Shown here one piece after another: positions 17,564 through 26,264 of a DNA stretch of 64,000 bases (position 1 is the first letter of the stretch; every line of letters begins with the position of its first letter). Position numbers and translations under genes: made by a program. Source of the stretch: Desulfonema magnum (GTDB taxonomy: Bacteria > Desulfobacterota > Desulfobacteria > Desulfobacterales > 4be13); the NCBI RefSeq assembly GCF_017377395.1, contig NZ_CP061800.1, forward strand, positions 806,001 to 870,000, read 5' to 3'. Under the pieces are notes generated by a model. It was not told the origin of the DNA and did no database searches. It saw only the letters and a list, made by a program, of their open reading frames with translations.

Positions 17564-18586
17564 TTCGGACACAACCTCTCCGATAATGGCTGATGAATCC
17601 ATTCCTTTTTTCTTTAATTCACGGAGCAAATCGTCCGCATTTTCTCTGCTTACGCAAATCAGCAGGCCCCCGGATGTCTGGGGATCAAAAAGAATATACG
17701 GAACAGAGGGATTTACAGAACTCGAAATTTCTGTCATTGACTCCCGAAACTCCTTGTTTTTATATGCTCCGGCCGGAATAAGTCCCATCCCGGCATATTC
17801 AAAAGTTTCATGAATAATCGGAATGTTATCCGCCATAAGCCTTATTCCCAGACCCGTTCCCTCAACCATCTCTGCCAGATGTCCCAGCAGACCAAAGCCG
17901 GTAACATCCGTACACGCATGAACAGGAAAGTTGCTCATAACCTCGGCAGCGTCTTTATTCAGCGTTGCCATAAGGTTTGTAACCGTCTGTATAATTTCTT
18001 CGGAAGCCAGGCCCGCCTTAATTCCGGTGTTGATGATGCCCGTTCCCAGCGGCTTGGTCAAAATCAGCTGGTCTCCGGGTTGAAGGTTCTGCTTTGTGAG
18101 AACCTGGTCAGGATGAACAAATCCCGTGACAGACAGGCCATATTTCAGTTCATTGTCTTCCACGCTGTGACCACCCACTAAGACAACTCCCGCCTCTTTC
18201 ATCTTATCCGATCCGCCCTCAAGAATCCTGCGGAGAACAGACATATCCATTTGTTTCAAAGGAAATCCCACAAGGTTCATGGCAGTTTTAGGAATACCGC
18301 CCATCGCGTAAATATCGCTCAAAGCATTGGCAGCGGCGATCTGTCCGAACCAGTAAGGATCATCAACAACCGGCGTAAAAAAATCCACAGTCTGAATGAT
18401 GGCAAGGTCATCCGTAATTTTATAAACACCGGCATCATCCGCACGCTCCAAACCGACAATCACATTCGGATCAGTGGGAAAATCAAGCCCGCATAATGCT
18501 CTGTCCAGGTCCCCCGGAGGCAATTTTGAGGCTCATCCCGCGCCGGCGACAGTTTCAGTAAGTCGAAGATTTTTCAGAGTTGTCAT
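17531..18586 (-). CDS. selD: SelD, selenide water dikinase, itself a selenoprotein
   Basis: SelD makes selenophosphate from selenide and ATP for selenocysteine and selenouridine synthesis. The frame from ATG 18586 reads M-T-T-L-K-N-L-R-L-T-E-T-V-A-G-A-G, then TGA at 18535-18533, then A-S-K-L-P-P-G-D-L, which aligns with the catalytic GAGCGCKISP region of E. coli SelD, where position 17 is Cys. The TGA therefore encodes selenocysteine (residue 18). A conventional gene call would begin at TTG 18523 and lose the active site. The remaining protein is full length (351 residues), with NALSDIYAMGG and GGHS motifs. The last residues (SCQLSVVSC) come from a heptamer repeat. ybaK ends 12 bases upstream. 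Confidence 0.93.
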
Positions 18587-18597
18587 AGTTTCAAATT

Positions 18598-19065
18598 TCA
18601 AGTTTCAAGTTTTAAATCAGCTACCTTACAGTTCAGTGCCTTTATAATATCATCAGGTGTCATTTTTAACATGACCCCCCTCTGACCGGCATTGATAACG
18701 ATTTCATCATAATCTGTGAGGCGTTCTTCCATTACAACAGATAAGCGTTGTTTTGTTCCGAAGGGGCTGATACCGCCCACAAAGTATCCGGTGAGCCGTT
18801 CGGCTGTTGCAGTGTCGGCCATGGCTGCTTTTTTAACGGAGCAGGATCGGGCAAGATGTTTTAAAGAGAGATGTTTATCCCCGGGCATAAGAGCCAGTGC
18901 ATACTTTTTATTTCCCAGATCAGCCACCAGCGTTTTGATAGTTTGTTCAAGAGGAAACCCGATGGCTCGGGCCGCGAATACAGCTCCCTTTTCTTCATGT
19001 TCATACTCGATAATTTCAAAAGGAATGCGCTTTTGTTTAAGAAATTTTGCAGCTCGTGTTGGCAT
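18598..19065 (-). CDS. ybaK: YbaK/EbsC-type aminoacyl-tRNA deacylase
   Basis: The 155-residue protein belongs to the YbaK/ProX family that hydrolyses mischarged tRNA, usually Cys-tRNA(Pro). TRAAKFLKQKRIPFEIIEYEH at the start, the conserved lysine in YALALMPGDKHLSLKHLA, and the family signature GGISPFGTKQRLSVVMEE (residues about 97-114) are present. It lies immediately upstream of selD on the minus strand and probably shares its transcript. Its C-terminal codons LKLET derive from a TTTCAAG heptamer tract. Confidence 0.9.
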   Translation of the reverse strand: MPTRAAKFLKQKRIPFEIIEYEHEEKGAVFAARAIGFPLEQTIKTLVADLGNKKYALALMPGDKHLSLKHLARSCSVKKAAMADTATAERLTGYFVGGISPFGTKQRLSVVMEERLTDYDEIVINAGQRGVMLKMTPDDIIKALNCKVADLKLET

Positions 19066-19078
19066 GATTTCTCCCTGT

Positions 19079-19117
19079 CAAATCCCAAATCCCAAATCCC
19101 AAATAACAAATAACAAT
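19079..19117. repeat. Heptanucleotide microsatellite CCCAAAT
   Basis: Four to five copies of a 7-base unit (CCCAAAT, then AACAAAT) lie just upstream of ybaK on its 5' side. Confidence 0.8.
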
Positions 19118-19128
19118 TTTTTGAATTT

Positions 19129-19264
19129 AAGTACCTGAGCAAAAGTCTTTATATCTTTTTTCCTGCGAACGGCGAAGAAACACGGGTTTTTCCTGCGAAG
19201 GAGAGCGCATCATACCAGGAAAAAAGCTGGGTTTCTTTTCCGAGAAAATATCAGAAAACTTATG
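19129..19264. repeat. Long palindrome with AAACCCGG-like core, type A, diverged
   Basis: The outer end AAGTACCTGAGCAAAAGTC matches the right arms of the copies at 40099-40246 and 44187-44338. The core pairs AAGAAACACGGGTTTTTCC with GGAAAAAAGCTGGGTTTCTT. Confidence 0.65.
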
Positions 19265-19273
19265 ATCTGCTAT

Positions 19274-19480
19274 TTAACAGGCGGTAAAGGGGCATGTCAA
19301 CTCATTCGCATGAAAAATATGCTTTTTTCCACAAAACGGGCAAGGGAAAGACAGCCTGACCTTTGCATCCAGGATTTTATTTCCGGCATCATCCAGTATA
19401 ACACCCTGGTTTTCAATAACATCGAAGTGTTCGGTTTCAAAAATCTCATTTGTCTCTGGGCAAACAAAAATAAAATTCAT
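19274..19480 (-). CDS. Small zinc-ribbon-like protein
   Basis: The frame encodes 68 residues with four possible metal ligands: CPFCGKKH near residue 47 and an ELTCPFTAC tail. The N-terminal half (VCPETNEIFETEHFDVIENQGVIL) looks like a genuine beta-rich sequence and has non-repeat codon content. I do not recognise the family. No strong ribosome-binding site precedes the ATG. It is isolated between a palindrome and a 32-bp tandem array. Confidence 0.5.
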   Translation of the reverse strand: MNFIFVCPETNEIFETEHFDVIENQGVILDDAGNKILDAKVRLSFPCPFCGKKHIFHANELTCPFTAC

Positions 19481-19498
19481 TCAGTTTCACCATTAAAA

Positions 19499-19687
19499 AA
19501 GGAGTGCAAAAATTTTATTTTTGCATAAAAGAGGAGTGCAAAAATTTTATTTTTGCATAAAAAAGGAGTGCAAAAATTTTATTTTTGCATAAAAGAGGAG
19601 TGCAAAAATTTTATTTTTGCATAAAAGAGGAGTGCAAAAATTTTATTTTTGCATAAAAGAGGAGTGCAAAAATTTTATTTTTGCAAA
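19499..19687. repeat. Tandem 32-bp hairpin repeat, six copies
   Basis: The unit GAGGAGTGCAAAAATTTTAT followed by TTTTGCATAAAA is repeated six times almost without change. TGCAAAAATTTTATTTTTGCA within each unit is self-complementary. An inverted end, GCGAAAATAAAATTTTCGC plus ACTCCTC, closes the block at 19742-19768, next to the activase stop codon. Confidence 0.9.
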
Positions 19688-19764
19688 GCGAGCGAAGCGA
19701 CGCTTGGTTTTCTCGGAATTGCCTGAATATTCTCATTTTTGCGAAAATAAAATTTTCGCACTCC

Positions 19765-20514
19765 TCAGTTCGCTTCCGCGGCCAACAAAGCCGCCCCCAA
19801 TGCACCGACCATCTGCGGATCTTCGGGAACCAGGATATTCTGATCAATCGCCTTTTCCAACAAATGACGCATACAGGGATTTTTGGCAACCCCTCCGGCA
19901 AATACAACAGACGCATTCAGCGAGACCCTTTTCAGCATTCCCACAGCGCGACGTATCACAGAATTGTGAAGCCCCAGAGCAATCTCCCCCCGGTCCTCTC
20001 CTTTTGCCACCAGAGACGTGACTTCGGATTCCGCAAACACTGTACACATACTGCTAATCTGAATATCTTTGTTTGCCCCGAGCGCTTCCGTACCAAATTC
20101 ATCCAAATCATAACCCAATGACCGGGCCATGATTTCCAAAAATTTTCCCGTGCCTGCCGCGCATCGGTCATTCATTTCAAATTTTTTTATTCTTCCCTCG
20201 TCATTCAGCGCGATGGCCTTGCTGTCCTGTCCGCCGATATCCAGTATTGTATGCGCCTGAGGAAACAACGTTCTGACTCCCACCGCATAAGCTCTGATCT
20301 CCGTGACCGTGTCCGAGTTAAAAGCAGTTTCAAAAAGATGACGCCCATAACCGGTGGACATAATAGCGTCGTATTCCACACCGTTAAGAAGTGTTTTTGC
20401 CTGTGCCATGGGATCGAACCCGCTGTCCGTCTGCCTGCTTTCAATAACTTCCTGACCTTCTGTCACCACCAGCTCAATACTTCGGGAACCAATATCAATG
20501 CCTGCGTACCGCAT
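19765..20514 (-). CDS. 2-hydroxyacyl-CoA dehydratase-type activase (HgdC/YjiL family)
   Basis: This 249-residue ASKHA ATPase of the BadF/BadG/BcrA/BcrD group couples ATP hydrolysis to low-potential electron transfer. It shows GIDIGSRSIELVV (phosphate 1), LDIGGQDSKAI (phosphate 2) and FAGGVAKN (adenosine). The two cysteines that bridge a [4Fe-4S] cluster across the dimer are in NDRCAAGTGKF (about residue 119) and SSMCTVFAESEV (about 155). It starts 14 bases after the stop of its presumed partner, the larger enzyme on the same strand, so both form one operon. Confidence 0.9.
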   Translation of the reverse strand: MRYAGIDIGSRSIELVVTEGQEVIESRQTDSGFDPMAQAKTLLNGVEYDAIMSTGYGRHLFETAFNSDTVTEIRAYAVGVRTLFPQAHTILDIGGQDSKAIALNDEGRIKKFEMNDRCAAGTGKFLEIMARSLGYDLDEFGTEALGANKDIQISSMCTVFAESEVTSLVAKGEDRGEIALGLHNSVIRRAVGMLKRVSLNASVVFAGGVAKNPCMRHLLEKAIDQNILVPEDPQMVGALGAALLAAEAN

Positions 20515-20528
20515 AAAAAATATCCCTT

Positions 20529-21806
20529 TTATTTCAGCAATTCCACAAAAGCTTCCACTCTGGTTTTTAGCTGTCCCACATCCTCCATGGTGTAATCCGT
20601 ATCAATACGAAGCGTGGGAATATTCTTTTCTTCAAGCGCCTTTTCCACAGGAATAGCCTCCATAAGATAAGGTTGGCAGAACTGAAGGCCGTAATGAATC
20701 ACACCGTCCGCGTTACAGGTTTCAGCCATTTCAAGAATGTGATTCAGACGATCCGGATTGGGAGTGAAAATAGCACAGTCTATGTTAAAATAGCGGTCAG
20801 CAATGGCCTCAATAAGTTCATCCACGGTATTGGCGGAGTCATTTGTCAGATTCCGTGTCCCCCTCTCTCCCACACAGGATTCCTCTCCCACAATGACAGC
20901 ACCTGAGGTTTCAATAATCCAGGGCAGTTTCCAATTCGGAACCGCCATGGGGCAGCCTGATACCAGAATTCTCGGCGTGTCTTCCGGGAAAACCCCTTCT
21001 TTTTTTTCGATCCGTGCTTCCAACTCATCACAGATTTTATTTACCGAATCTGTAAAGCGGGCCGGATTATCATAGAAAAAAACCTGATTCGCCAATAAGG
21101 CGTCCAAACCGGAAATCGGAACCGGAATGGCCTTACGCAGACGCATAAGCCTTTGAACTGCTTTCCGCTTGCTATTTACGATCTCAATGCCTTTTTTCAG
21201 GCTGTCTGCGTCAACCGTGACACCGGTAAGTTCCTCAACTGCCTCCTTAAAGCGGATATATTCTGCTTTTAAAAGCGCCCTTCCTTCAGGGGATTTCATC
21301 TGGGGAATATCCATGATATACAGATTCGGAACAAGTATTTTCAATGTCTCATAAGATTTCTTTTTGCCGTCGCAGGTGTTCTCTCCCACGATCATATCTG
21401 AGCATTCCAGATACGGACAGACCTTGCCCAGCTTGAATCCGAAGGAAGACTTGATGAGAGAGCAGGTATTCCGAGGAAGAAACTTTTCCACCTCTTCTGT
21501 GGCAAAGTCAGCCCCTGAACAGAGACCCACAAGGGTTGCATTGGCAGCCAGAACAATCTCTTCCGGTACAAAAACACAGTATGCCCCGATAACTTTGCGA
21601 CCGGCCGCTTTTTCATCCAGCAATTCTTTAATGCGAAGACTGTGAACTTCGCTCATGACAAAATCAAAATAGCCCATCCCCTCGGGGCGATTTTTTTGTG
21701 CAAGATAAATATCCTGGTAGCCTTTTCCCAGAACTTCAAGCAAAGCATCATGTGCCTCAAGGTCCAGCCCCATGTTTGCCCACATCTCTTTATAGTCTTC
21801 GCTCAT
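20529..21806 (-). CDS. Double-cubane cluster protein-like reductase (HgdB/YjiM family)
   Basis: The 425-residue protein belongs to the 2-hydroxyglutaryl-CoA dehydratase D-component family. As a single large subunit next to an activase it resembles the double-cubane cluster proteins (DCCP) rather than the two-subunit dehydratases. Candidate cluster cysteines are in GLCSGADFA, RNTCSLIKSSFG, VCPYLECSD, GENTCDGKKK, SGCPM and the late HYGLQFCQPYLME. ATG 21806 with AGGAGA upstream is chosen over a longer frame. The physiological substrate is unknown; DCCPs reduce small molecules such as acetylene in vitro. Confidence 0.8.
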   Translation of the reverse strand: MSEDYKEMWANMGLDLEAHDALLEVLGKGYQDIYLAQKNRPEGMGYFDFVMSEVHSLRIKELLDEKAAGRKVIGAYCVFVPEEIVLAANATLVGLCSGADFATEEVEKFLPRNTCSLIKSSFGFKLGKVCPYLECSDMIVGENTCDGKKKSYETLKILVPNLYIMDIPQMKSPEGRALLKAEYIRFKEAVEELTGVTVDADSLKKGIEIVNSKRKAVQRLMRLRKAIPVPISGLDALLANQVFFYDNPARFTDSVNKICDELEARIEKKEGVFPEDTPRILVSGCPMAVPNWKLPWIIETSGAVIVGEESCVGERGTRNLTNDSANTVDELIEAIADRYFNIDCAIFTPNPDRLNHILEMAETCNADGVIHYGLQFCQPYLMEAIPVEKALEEKNIPTLRIDTDYTMEDVGQLKTRVEAFVELLK

Positions 21807-21888
21807 TTTTTTCTCCTGAAACAACTCGCTTGTGATTTGTGACTCGCTCTGAGTTTCATGCCTCATTGTGATCGGCAGTTCATAAACA

Positions 21889-22124
21889 GAAAAATACCGG
21901 AACCGATGAAATTTTTCGTCTGTTTTCGTATTCTTTCGTATTCTTTTTCGTGTGTTTCGCGGTTAAAAAGCCGGTCTGTCCGTCATTTTTCAGACACGCT
22001 CTCAGAGCCACAAAGACACAAAGTGACACAAAGAGATTTCGTGAGCCTTCGTGCCTTCGTGTCTTCGTGGCAAAAAACAGCCGCAAAGCCGCGTTCGGAA
22101 TTACTTTTCAAACACGCTCTAAGC
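21889..22124. repeat. Compound repeat, copy 1 (inverted relative to 61684-61990)
   Basis: In order the segment contains AAAATACCGGAACC, TTCGTGTGTTTCGCGGTTAA, GTCCGTCATTTTTCAGACAC, a CCACAAAGACAC/GTGTCTTCGTGG hairpin and GCGTTCGGAATTACTTTTCA, ending in ACACGCTCTAA. The same modules occur in reverse orientation and reverse order at 61684-61990. Confidence 0.8.
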
Positions 22125-22281
22125 AAATTTCAACGGAACTAATAGAGCGGATAGTTATTTTTGTCAATTCGCTTCTTTCTATAAGACAAAGGGTTCCCAT
22201 AGAAAATATCAATAGTCAGGGGAGGAGGGGCGAGAGGCGAGGGGTTATGAATTTGTGCTTTTTTATTTCTAACACTTGGTG

Positions 22282-22361
22282 GTGTTCTAAAACTGGACTT
22301 GCTCCGATATTTACCAAATTGATTCAGAGGGTTAAAAAGTTCAGCTCCACTTTTAGAACAT
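22282..22361. repeat. Imperfect palindrome GTTCTAAAACTGGACTT, copy 1
   Basis: TGTTCTAAAACTGGACTTGC and its approximate complement GCTCCACTTTTAGAACA enclose 80 bp. The same element in opposite orientation is at 50239-50316, sharing the inner block CTCCGATATTT(A/G)CCAAATTG. Confidence 0.8.
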
Positions 22362-22690
22362 TACCCTAACACTTGCTACTTATTACCCCCTCCCTGACCC
22401 CTAATCCCTAAACCCCTTGCCCCTTGCCCCTCGCCCTTGGCCCCTTGCCCCCTTGCCCCCCAACAATCTTCATTGACACACAGGCTTTACTTCTTTATAA
22501 TCTCAGTACATGGAAAATTTACATTCCCTCGTTCCCCTCGTTCCCCTTGTTTCCCTTGTTTCCACGCTTTGCGTGGGAATGCCTTCGGGATGCTTCGTGT
22601 CCCGGACAAGCAGAGGAATCAGAACGCGAAGCGTGGGAACGAGATCGCCAAATGTTTATCTTATAATGTTATGAATTTGTGAGGTTTTTT
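22362..22690. other. Low-complexity stretch upstream of dapL
   Basis: It holds an irregular CCCTTGC/CCCCTTG tract (22415-22462), CTCGTTCCC repeats and an inverted pair CACGCTTTGCGTGGGAAT / GCGAAGCGTGGGAACGAG (22562-22645). No gene is visible. The ribosome-binding site of dapL (GTGAGG) is at its 3' end. Confidence 0.6.
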
Positions 22691-23917
22691 ATGATCAAAG
22701 TCAATGAAAACTATCAGAAGCTTCAGGCTTCCTATTTATTTTCAGATATTGCCAAACGTATTTCCGCGTTTCAGGAAGCTTATCCGGACAGAGAGATTAT
22801 CAAGCTTGGTATCGGTGATGTCACCAGGTCACTGCCCCGGGCCTGTATTGACGCATTTCATCGGGCTGTGGATGAAATGGCTCAGGACATTTCTTTCCGG
22901 GGATACGGACCTGAACAGGGATATTCATTTTTACGGGAAAAAATTGCTGAACACGATTTCAAAGCCAGAGGGGCGGATATTTCGGCTGATGAAATTTTTA
23001 TAAGCGACGGAGCCAAGTGTGATACCGGAAATATCCAGGAGATATTTGCTTCGGACATCAGGGTTGCCATTCCCGATCCGGTTTATCCGGTTTATGTGGA
23101 TACCAACGTCATGGCCGGCCGCACCGGTGATTTTGACAACGGCAGATACAAAAATCTCGTGTATCTGGAAAGCACGAAGGAAAACGGATTTGTTCCGGCC
23201 CTGCCCCGGGAGCCTGCGGACCTGATTTACCTGTGTTTTCCCAACAACCCTACCGGTGCGACGATTACCAAAGAAAAACTTCAGGACTGGGTTGACTTTG
23301 CCCGTGAAAACAAGTCGCTTATCCTTTTTGATGCGGCTTATGAAGCATTTATGCGGGATGATACCCTGCCCAAGTCCATTTATGAAGTTAAAGGTGCATG
23401 TGAAGTGGCAATTGAATTCAGAAGCTTTTCCAAAACCGCGGGATTTACAGGAACACGCTGTGCGTACACAGTCGTTCCAAAAACCTGCATGGCTTATGAC
23501 ACCAAGGGGGAAAAACATCCGTTGCATTCCCTGTGGAACCGGCGTCACACCACAAAATTTAATGGCGTGTCTTATCCGGTTCAGCGTGCGGCCGAGGCCA
23601 TATACAGTAAAGAAGGCAAAGCCCAGGTCAGAGAACTTTCAGATTATTATCTGAAAAACGCGGCCCTGATTCGCCAGGAAATGACCGCGTTGGGATTTGA
23701 ATGCGTGGGCGGGGAGAACTCTCCATATATATGGGTGGATGGAAAAACAGACTCCTGGAAATTCTTTGACATGCTTCTTGAAAAAGCCGGAGTGGTCTGC
23801 ACACCCGGAGCAGGATTTGGGAAATGCGGACAAGGATACATCAGAATCAGTGCGTTCAACAGCTTTGAAAATGTACAAAAAGCCATGTCAAAAATAAAAC
23901 AAGCCATCTCTTTATGA
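22691..23917 (+). CDS. dapL: DapL, LL-diaminopimelate aminotransferase
   Basis: This PLP enzyme (408 residues) converts tetrahydrodipicolinate directly to LL-diaminopimelate for lysine and peptidoglycan synthesis, bypassing the succinylase steps. Family landmarks are [11 protein letters not shown] near residue 41, [19 protein letters not shown] near 79, [15 protein letters not shown] near 104, FPNNPTGAT near 185 and the PLP-lysine segment [12 protein letters not shown] near 245-256. ATG 22691 follows GTGAGG; a GTG four codons upstream overlaps that site. A long heptamer array starts just after the stop. Confidence 0.95.
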   Translation: MIKVNENYQKLQASYLFSDIAKRISAFQEAYPDREIIKLGIGDVTRSLPRACIDAFHRAVDEMAQDISFRGYGPEQGYSFLREKIAEHDFKARGADISADEIFISDGAKCDTGNIQEIFASDIRVAIPDPVYPVYVDTNVMAGRTGDFDNGRYKNLVYLESTKENGFVPALPREPADLIYLCFPNNPTGATITKEKLQDWVDFARENKSLILFDAAYEAFMRDDTLPKSIYEVKGACEVAIEFRSFSKTAGFTGTRCAYTVVPKTCMAYDTKGEKHPLHSLWNRRHTTKFNGVSYPVQRAAEAIYSKEGKAQVRELSDYYLKNAALIRQEMTALGFECVGGENSPYIWVDGKTDSWKFFDMLLEKAGVVCTPGAGFGKCGQGYIRISAFNSFENVQKAMSKIKQAISL

Positions 23918-23926
23918 TTCACTAAA

Positions 23927-24066
23927 CTCAAGTTTCAAGCTTCGAGTTTCAAGTTTCGAGTTTCAAGTTTCAAGTTTCGAGTTTCAAGTTTCGAGTTTCG
24001 AGTTTCAAGTTTCGAGTTTCGAGTTTCAAGTTTCGAGTTTCGAGTTTCAAGTTTCAAGTTTCAAGC
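23927..24066. repeat. Heptanucleotide microsatellite TTTCAAG/TTTCGAG
   Basis: About 19 copies of a 7-base unit, alternating between A and G at the fifth position, follow dapL. Confidence 0.95.
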
Positions 24067-24322
24067 AGTTGACAAATGAAAAATGGGGCTTAGTTTTTTT
24101 TATATAAAAGACATTCCGATCCCGAAACGAGCATTTTTTCGTAAGCTCAGAAAAAGGGTTATATCTGAGACTGAATCAGACTTCCGAAGTTTTCAAAACT
24201 TCGGGAGTCTCAATGGTGATGTAACCCGGACGCCCCCGGTTTCACAATTGTGAGCGCGGAAAAAGGTCATTTTCAGACGGAAAACAGAGAAAACAAATAT
24301 GACGGACGGAGGTAAGAAAAAA
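24067..24322. other. Leader region with a hairpin before the zinc-ribbon gene
   Basis: A stem GACTTCCGAAGTTTT / AAAACTTCGGGAGTC at about 24179-24211 is the only strong structure. It lies about 110 bases before the start codon and lacks a T run. No known riboswitch consensus was recognised. Confidence 0.4.
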
Positions 24323-25000
24323 ATGGCCTTTGAAACCAAAGAACAAGTTTTAGAAAGAATTATGGAGCAGGAGAAGCCCAAATGCCCTCACTGCGGCGCG
24401 GAAATGCACATTTGGGAAGTTCCTCCCATCACTTTTAGCGACGGGCTGGGCTGGGGCACGCCCTATCTGTTTTTGTGTTTTAATGATGACTGTCCTTTGT
24501 ATGTTGAAGGATGGGAAAATTTACAGGAAAATTTTGGTCAGACCGCGTCTTATCGGTGCATGTGTTATCCCGGTACAGATCAGTTTGAATGTATGCCTGT
24601 ATTCAGTCCCGTAGGTGCCCAGGGACAGATTATTGATGACGAGGTTGTTCTCCAGGAGGAAGTTCTCAAAGAAAACATAAAGAAAGGTTTTTCTATTCTG
24701 GCGGACTGCTATGTGGGAAAAGACGGGGTGACAATTCTCAACCTGCTTCTGGATCCGGGTCAGCCTGCAAGGGTCAGAGTCAAGGCGGCGGAAATGATTG
24801 GTGACATCGGAGAATTGGAAGCCATTGAACCGCTCAGAAACAAAAACTTTGGCAATGAACTTATTCAAAAGCAGGTTGAAGATGCAGTGAAAAAAATACA
24901 TGAAAGATTTTTCACACGAGAATGCCCCTTCTGCGCTGAAATCATAAAAAAACGGGCGAATATCTGCAAGCATTGTGGAAAAGAAGTTGCCGGACAATAA
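24323..25000 (+). CDS. Zinc-ribbon protein with HEAT-like middle segment
   Basis: The 225-residue product has an N-terminal CPHCGAEMHIWEV ribbon half with a further FNDDCPLYV pair, a middle segment that resembles one HEAT/PBS-lyase repeat (PARVRVKAAEMIGDIGELEAIEPL) and a C-terminal ribbon CPFCAEIIKKRANICKHCGKEV. The GGAGGT sequence at 24308-24313 sets the start at ATG 24323 rather than the ATG at 24299. The function is unknown; C-terminal ribbons of this kind often bind nucleic acid or act as scaffolds. A radical SAM gene follows 111 bases downstream on the same strand. Confidence 0.75.
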   Translation: MAFETKEQVLERIMEQEKPKCPHCGAEMHIWEVPPITFSDGLGWGTPYLFLCFNDDCPLYVEGWENLQENFGQTASYRCMCYPGTDQFECMPVFSPVGAQGQIIDDEVVLQEEVLKENIKKGFSILADCYVGKDGVTILNLLLDPGQPARVRVKAAEMIGDIGELEAIEPLRNKNFGNELIQKQVEDAVKKIHERFFTRECPFCAEIIKKRANICKHCGKEVAGQ

Positions 25001-25002
25001 AA

Positions 25003-25055
25003 ACTCTCGTTACGAGGCTCTGCCTCGTAACGCATACCAGAGGCTCTGCCTCGAA
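25003..25055. repeat. GAGGCTCTGCCTCG palindromic repeat
   Basis: CGTTACGAGGCTCTGCCTCGTAACG is a perfect palindrome (25006-25030), and a second GAGGCTCTGCCTCG core follows at 25041. It lies between two plus-strand genes. Confidence 0.8.
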
Positions 25056-25111
25056 CACAAAAACAACGAATCACAACAACCCGATCATATCCGGCGAACC
25101 GGAAAAAGCAA

Positions 25112-26134
25112 ATGACAACAAAGAAAACCGTTTCCTTCTCTAAAAACTCGACAAACATATTTTTTCACATTCTCACCCGCTGCAACCTCAGATGTCAGCA
25201 CTGTTACATAAACCCTGTTCAGCACGGAGAAAACACGCTTCCCTTGTCAACCATAGCGGCATGGTTGGAAGCATTTGCCGAAAAAAGTGACAGAGCCAAC
25301 GTCATATTCTTAGGCGGGGAACCCACGCTGCATCCTGAACTCTCCCATGCTATAAAAAAAGCAAGACAGCTAAACTATGGTTCTGTAACCGTGGATACAA
25401 ACGGATATCTGTTTCATGATATTCTCTCAAAAGTAAAGCCGGAAGAAGTGGATTATTTCAGTTTCAGCCTGGACGGTGCCACGCGGGAGATGAATGACAA
25501 GATACGGGGAGAAGGGTCTTATGATAAGTGTATTGCAGGCATTCGTGAATCTGTTTCCAAAGGATTCGCCACCAGTCTCATATACACAGTAAGCAAAGTC
25601 AACCTCCATGAACTTGAGATGATGGTTCCCTTAGTAAAAGAACTCGGCATCAGCAGGTTTTTCATACAGGTCATCGGCATCAGAGGAAAATCCGCAGATC
25701 CCTCCGCACCGCTTCAGGAAGCATGTGACAAACTTCAGGTTTCAAGAGAGGAGTGGCTGGACATCATTCCCAACGTCGCGGAAAAAGTCGCGGAATTCGG
25801 AATAATCGTGACTTATCCGAAAGTCTTTTTAGACCCGGAAGAAGCTTTTGAGTGTGCGGGTCTGGTTGCGGATAATTATTTCATATTTCCCAATGGCAGA
25901 GTGTATCGCTGTCCCTTGTGCGAGGACTTTCCCCTTCACAGCTTGCGCTTTGAAGACAACCAGCTGGTTCGGACCGGGAAGATCAGTGAAAGCGATCTTT
26001 TTGAGCTTGATATCCCCGAAGGATGTGTAATGAATAAGCTCATACAGCCTGAAAATCTGAGCTATAAAAATGACGGGACAGCAGAATACAAAGTTGCCTG
26101 CTGCATGTTGAAAGAAGAAATCTTGCAGAATTGA
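25112..26134 (+). CDS. Radical SAM protein with SPASM-like C-terminus
   Basis: The 340-residue product has the radical SAM cluster motif CNLRCQHC (about residues 23-30), followed by FLGGEPTLHPEL, typical of SPASM-type peptide- or cofactor-modifying enzymes. The C-terminal region holds more cysteines (ECAGL, YRCPLCEDFP, EGCVMNK, ACC) that could bind one or more auxiliary Fe-S clusters. No precursor peptide gene was found nearby, so the substrate is unknown. A short AT-rich gap and a palindromic remnant follow. Confidence 0.85.
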   Translation: MTTKKTVSFSKNSTNIFFHILTRCNLRCQHCYINPVQHGENTLPLSTIAAWLEAFAEKSDRANVIFLGGEPTLHPELSHAIKKARQLNYGSVTVDTNGYLFHDILSKVKPEEVDYFSFSLDGATREMNDKIRGEGSYDKCIAGIRESVSKGFATSLIYTVSKVNLHELEMMVPLVKELGISRFFIQVIGIRGKSADPSAPLQEACDKLQVSREEWLDIIPNVAEKVAEFGIIVTYPKVFLDPEEAFECAGLVADNYFIFPNGRVYRCPLCEDFPLHSLRFEDNQLVRTGKISESDLFELDIPEGCVMNKLIQPENLSYKNDGTAEYKVACCMLKEEILQN

Positions 26135-26264
26135 TATTTGTGCGTGGTAAATTCCGCTGCGCTCCGTCCACCCTGCATTGCATGTCCCGCACACACCTTG
26201 GAAACTTTTCGATCTGCTGAATGTCCCGGCGTGCAAAATTTTTGCGAAAATTCCGCTTAACAGT

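Noticed and set aside
24100..24300. Riboswitch upstream of the zinc-ribbon gene
   Set aside because: There is one hairpin but no match to a known aptamer consensus that I can recognise.
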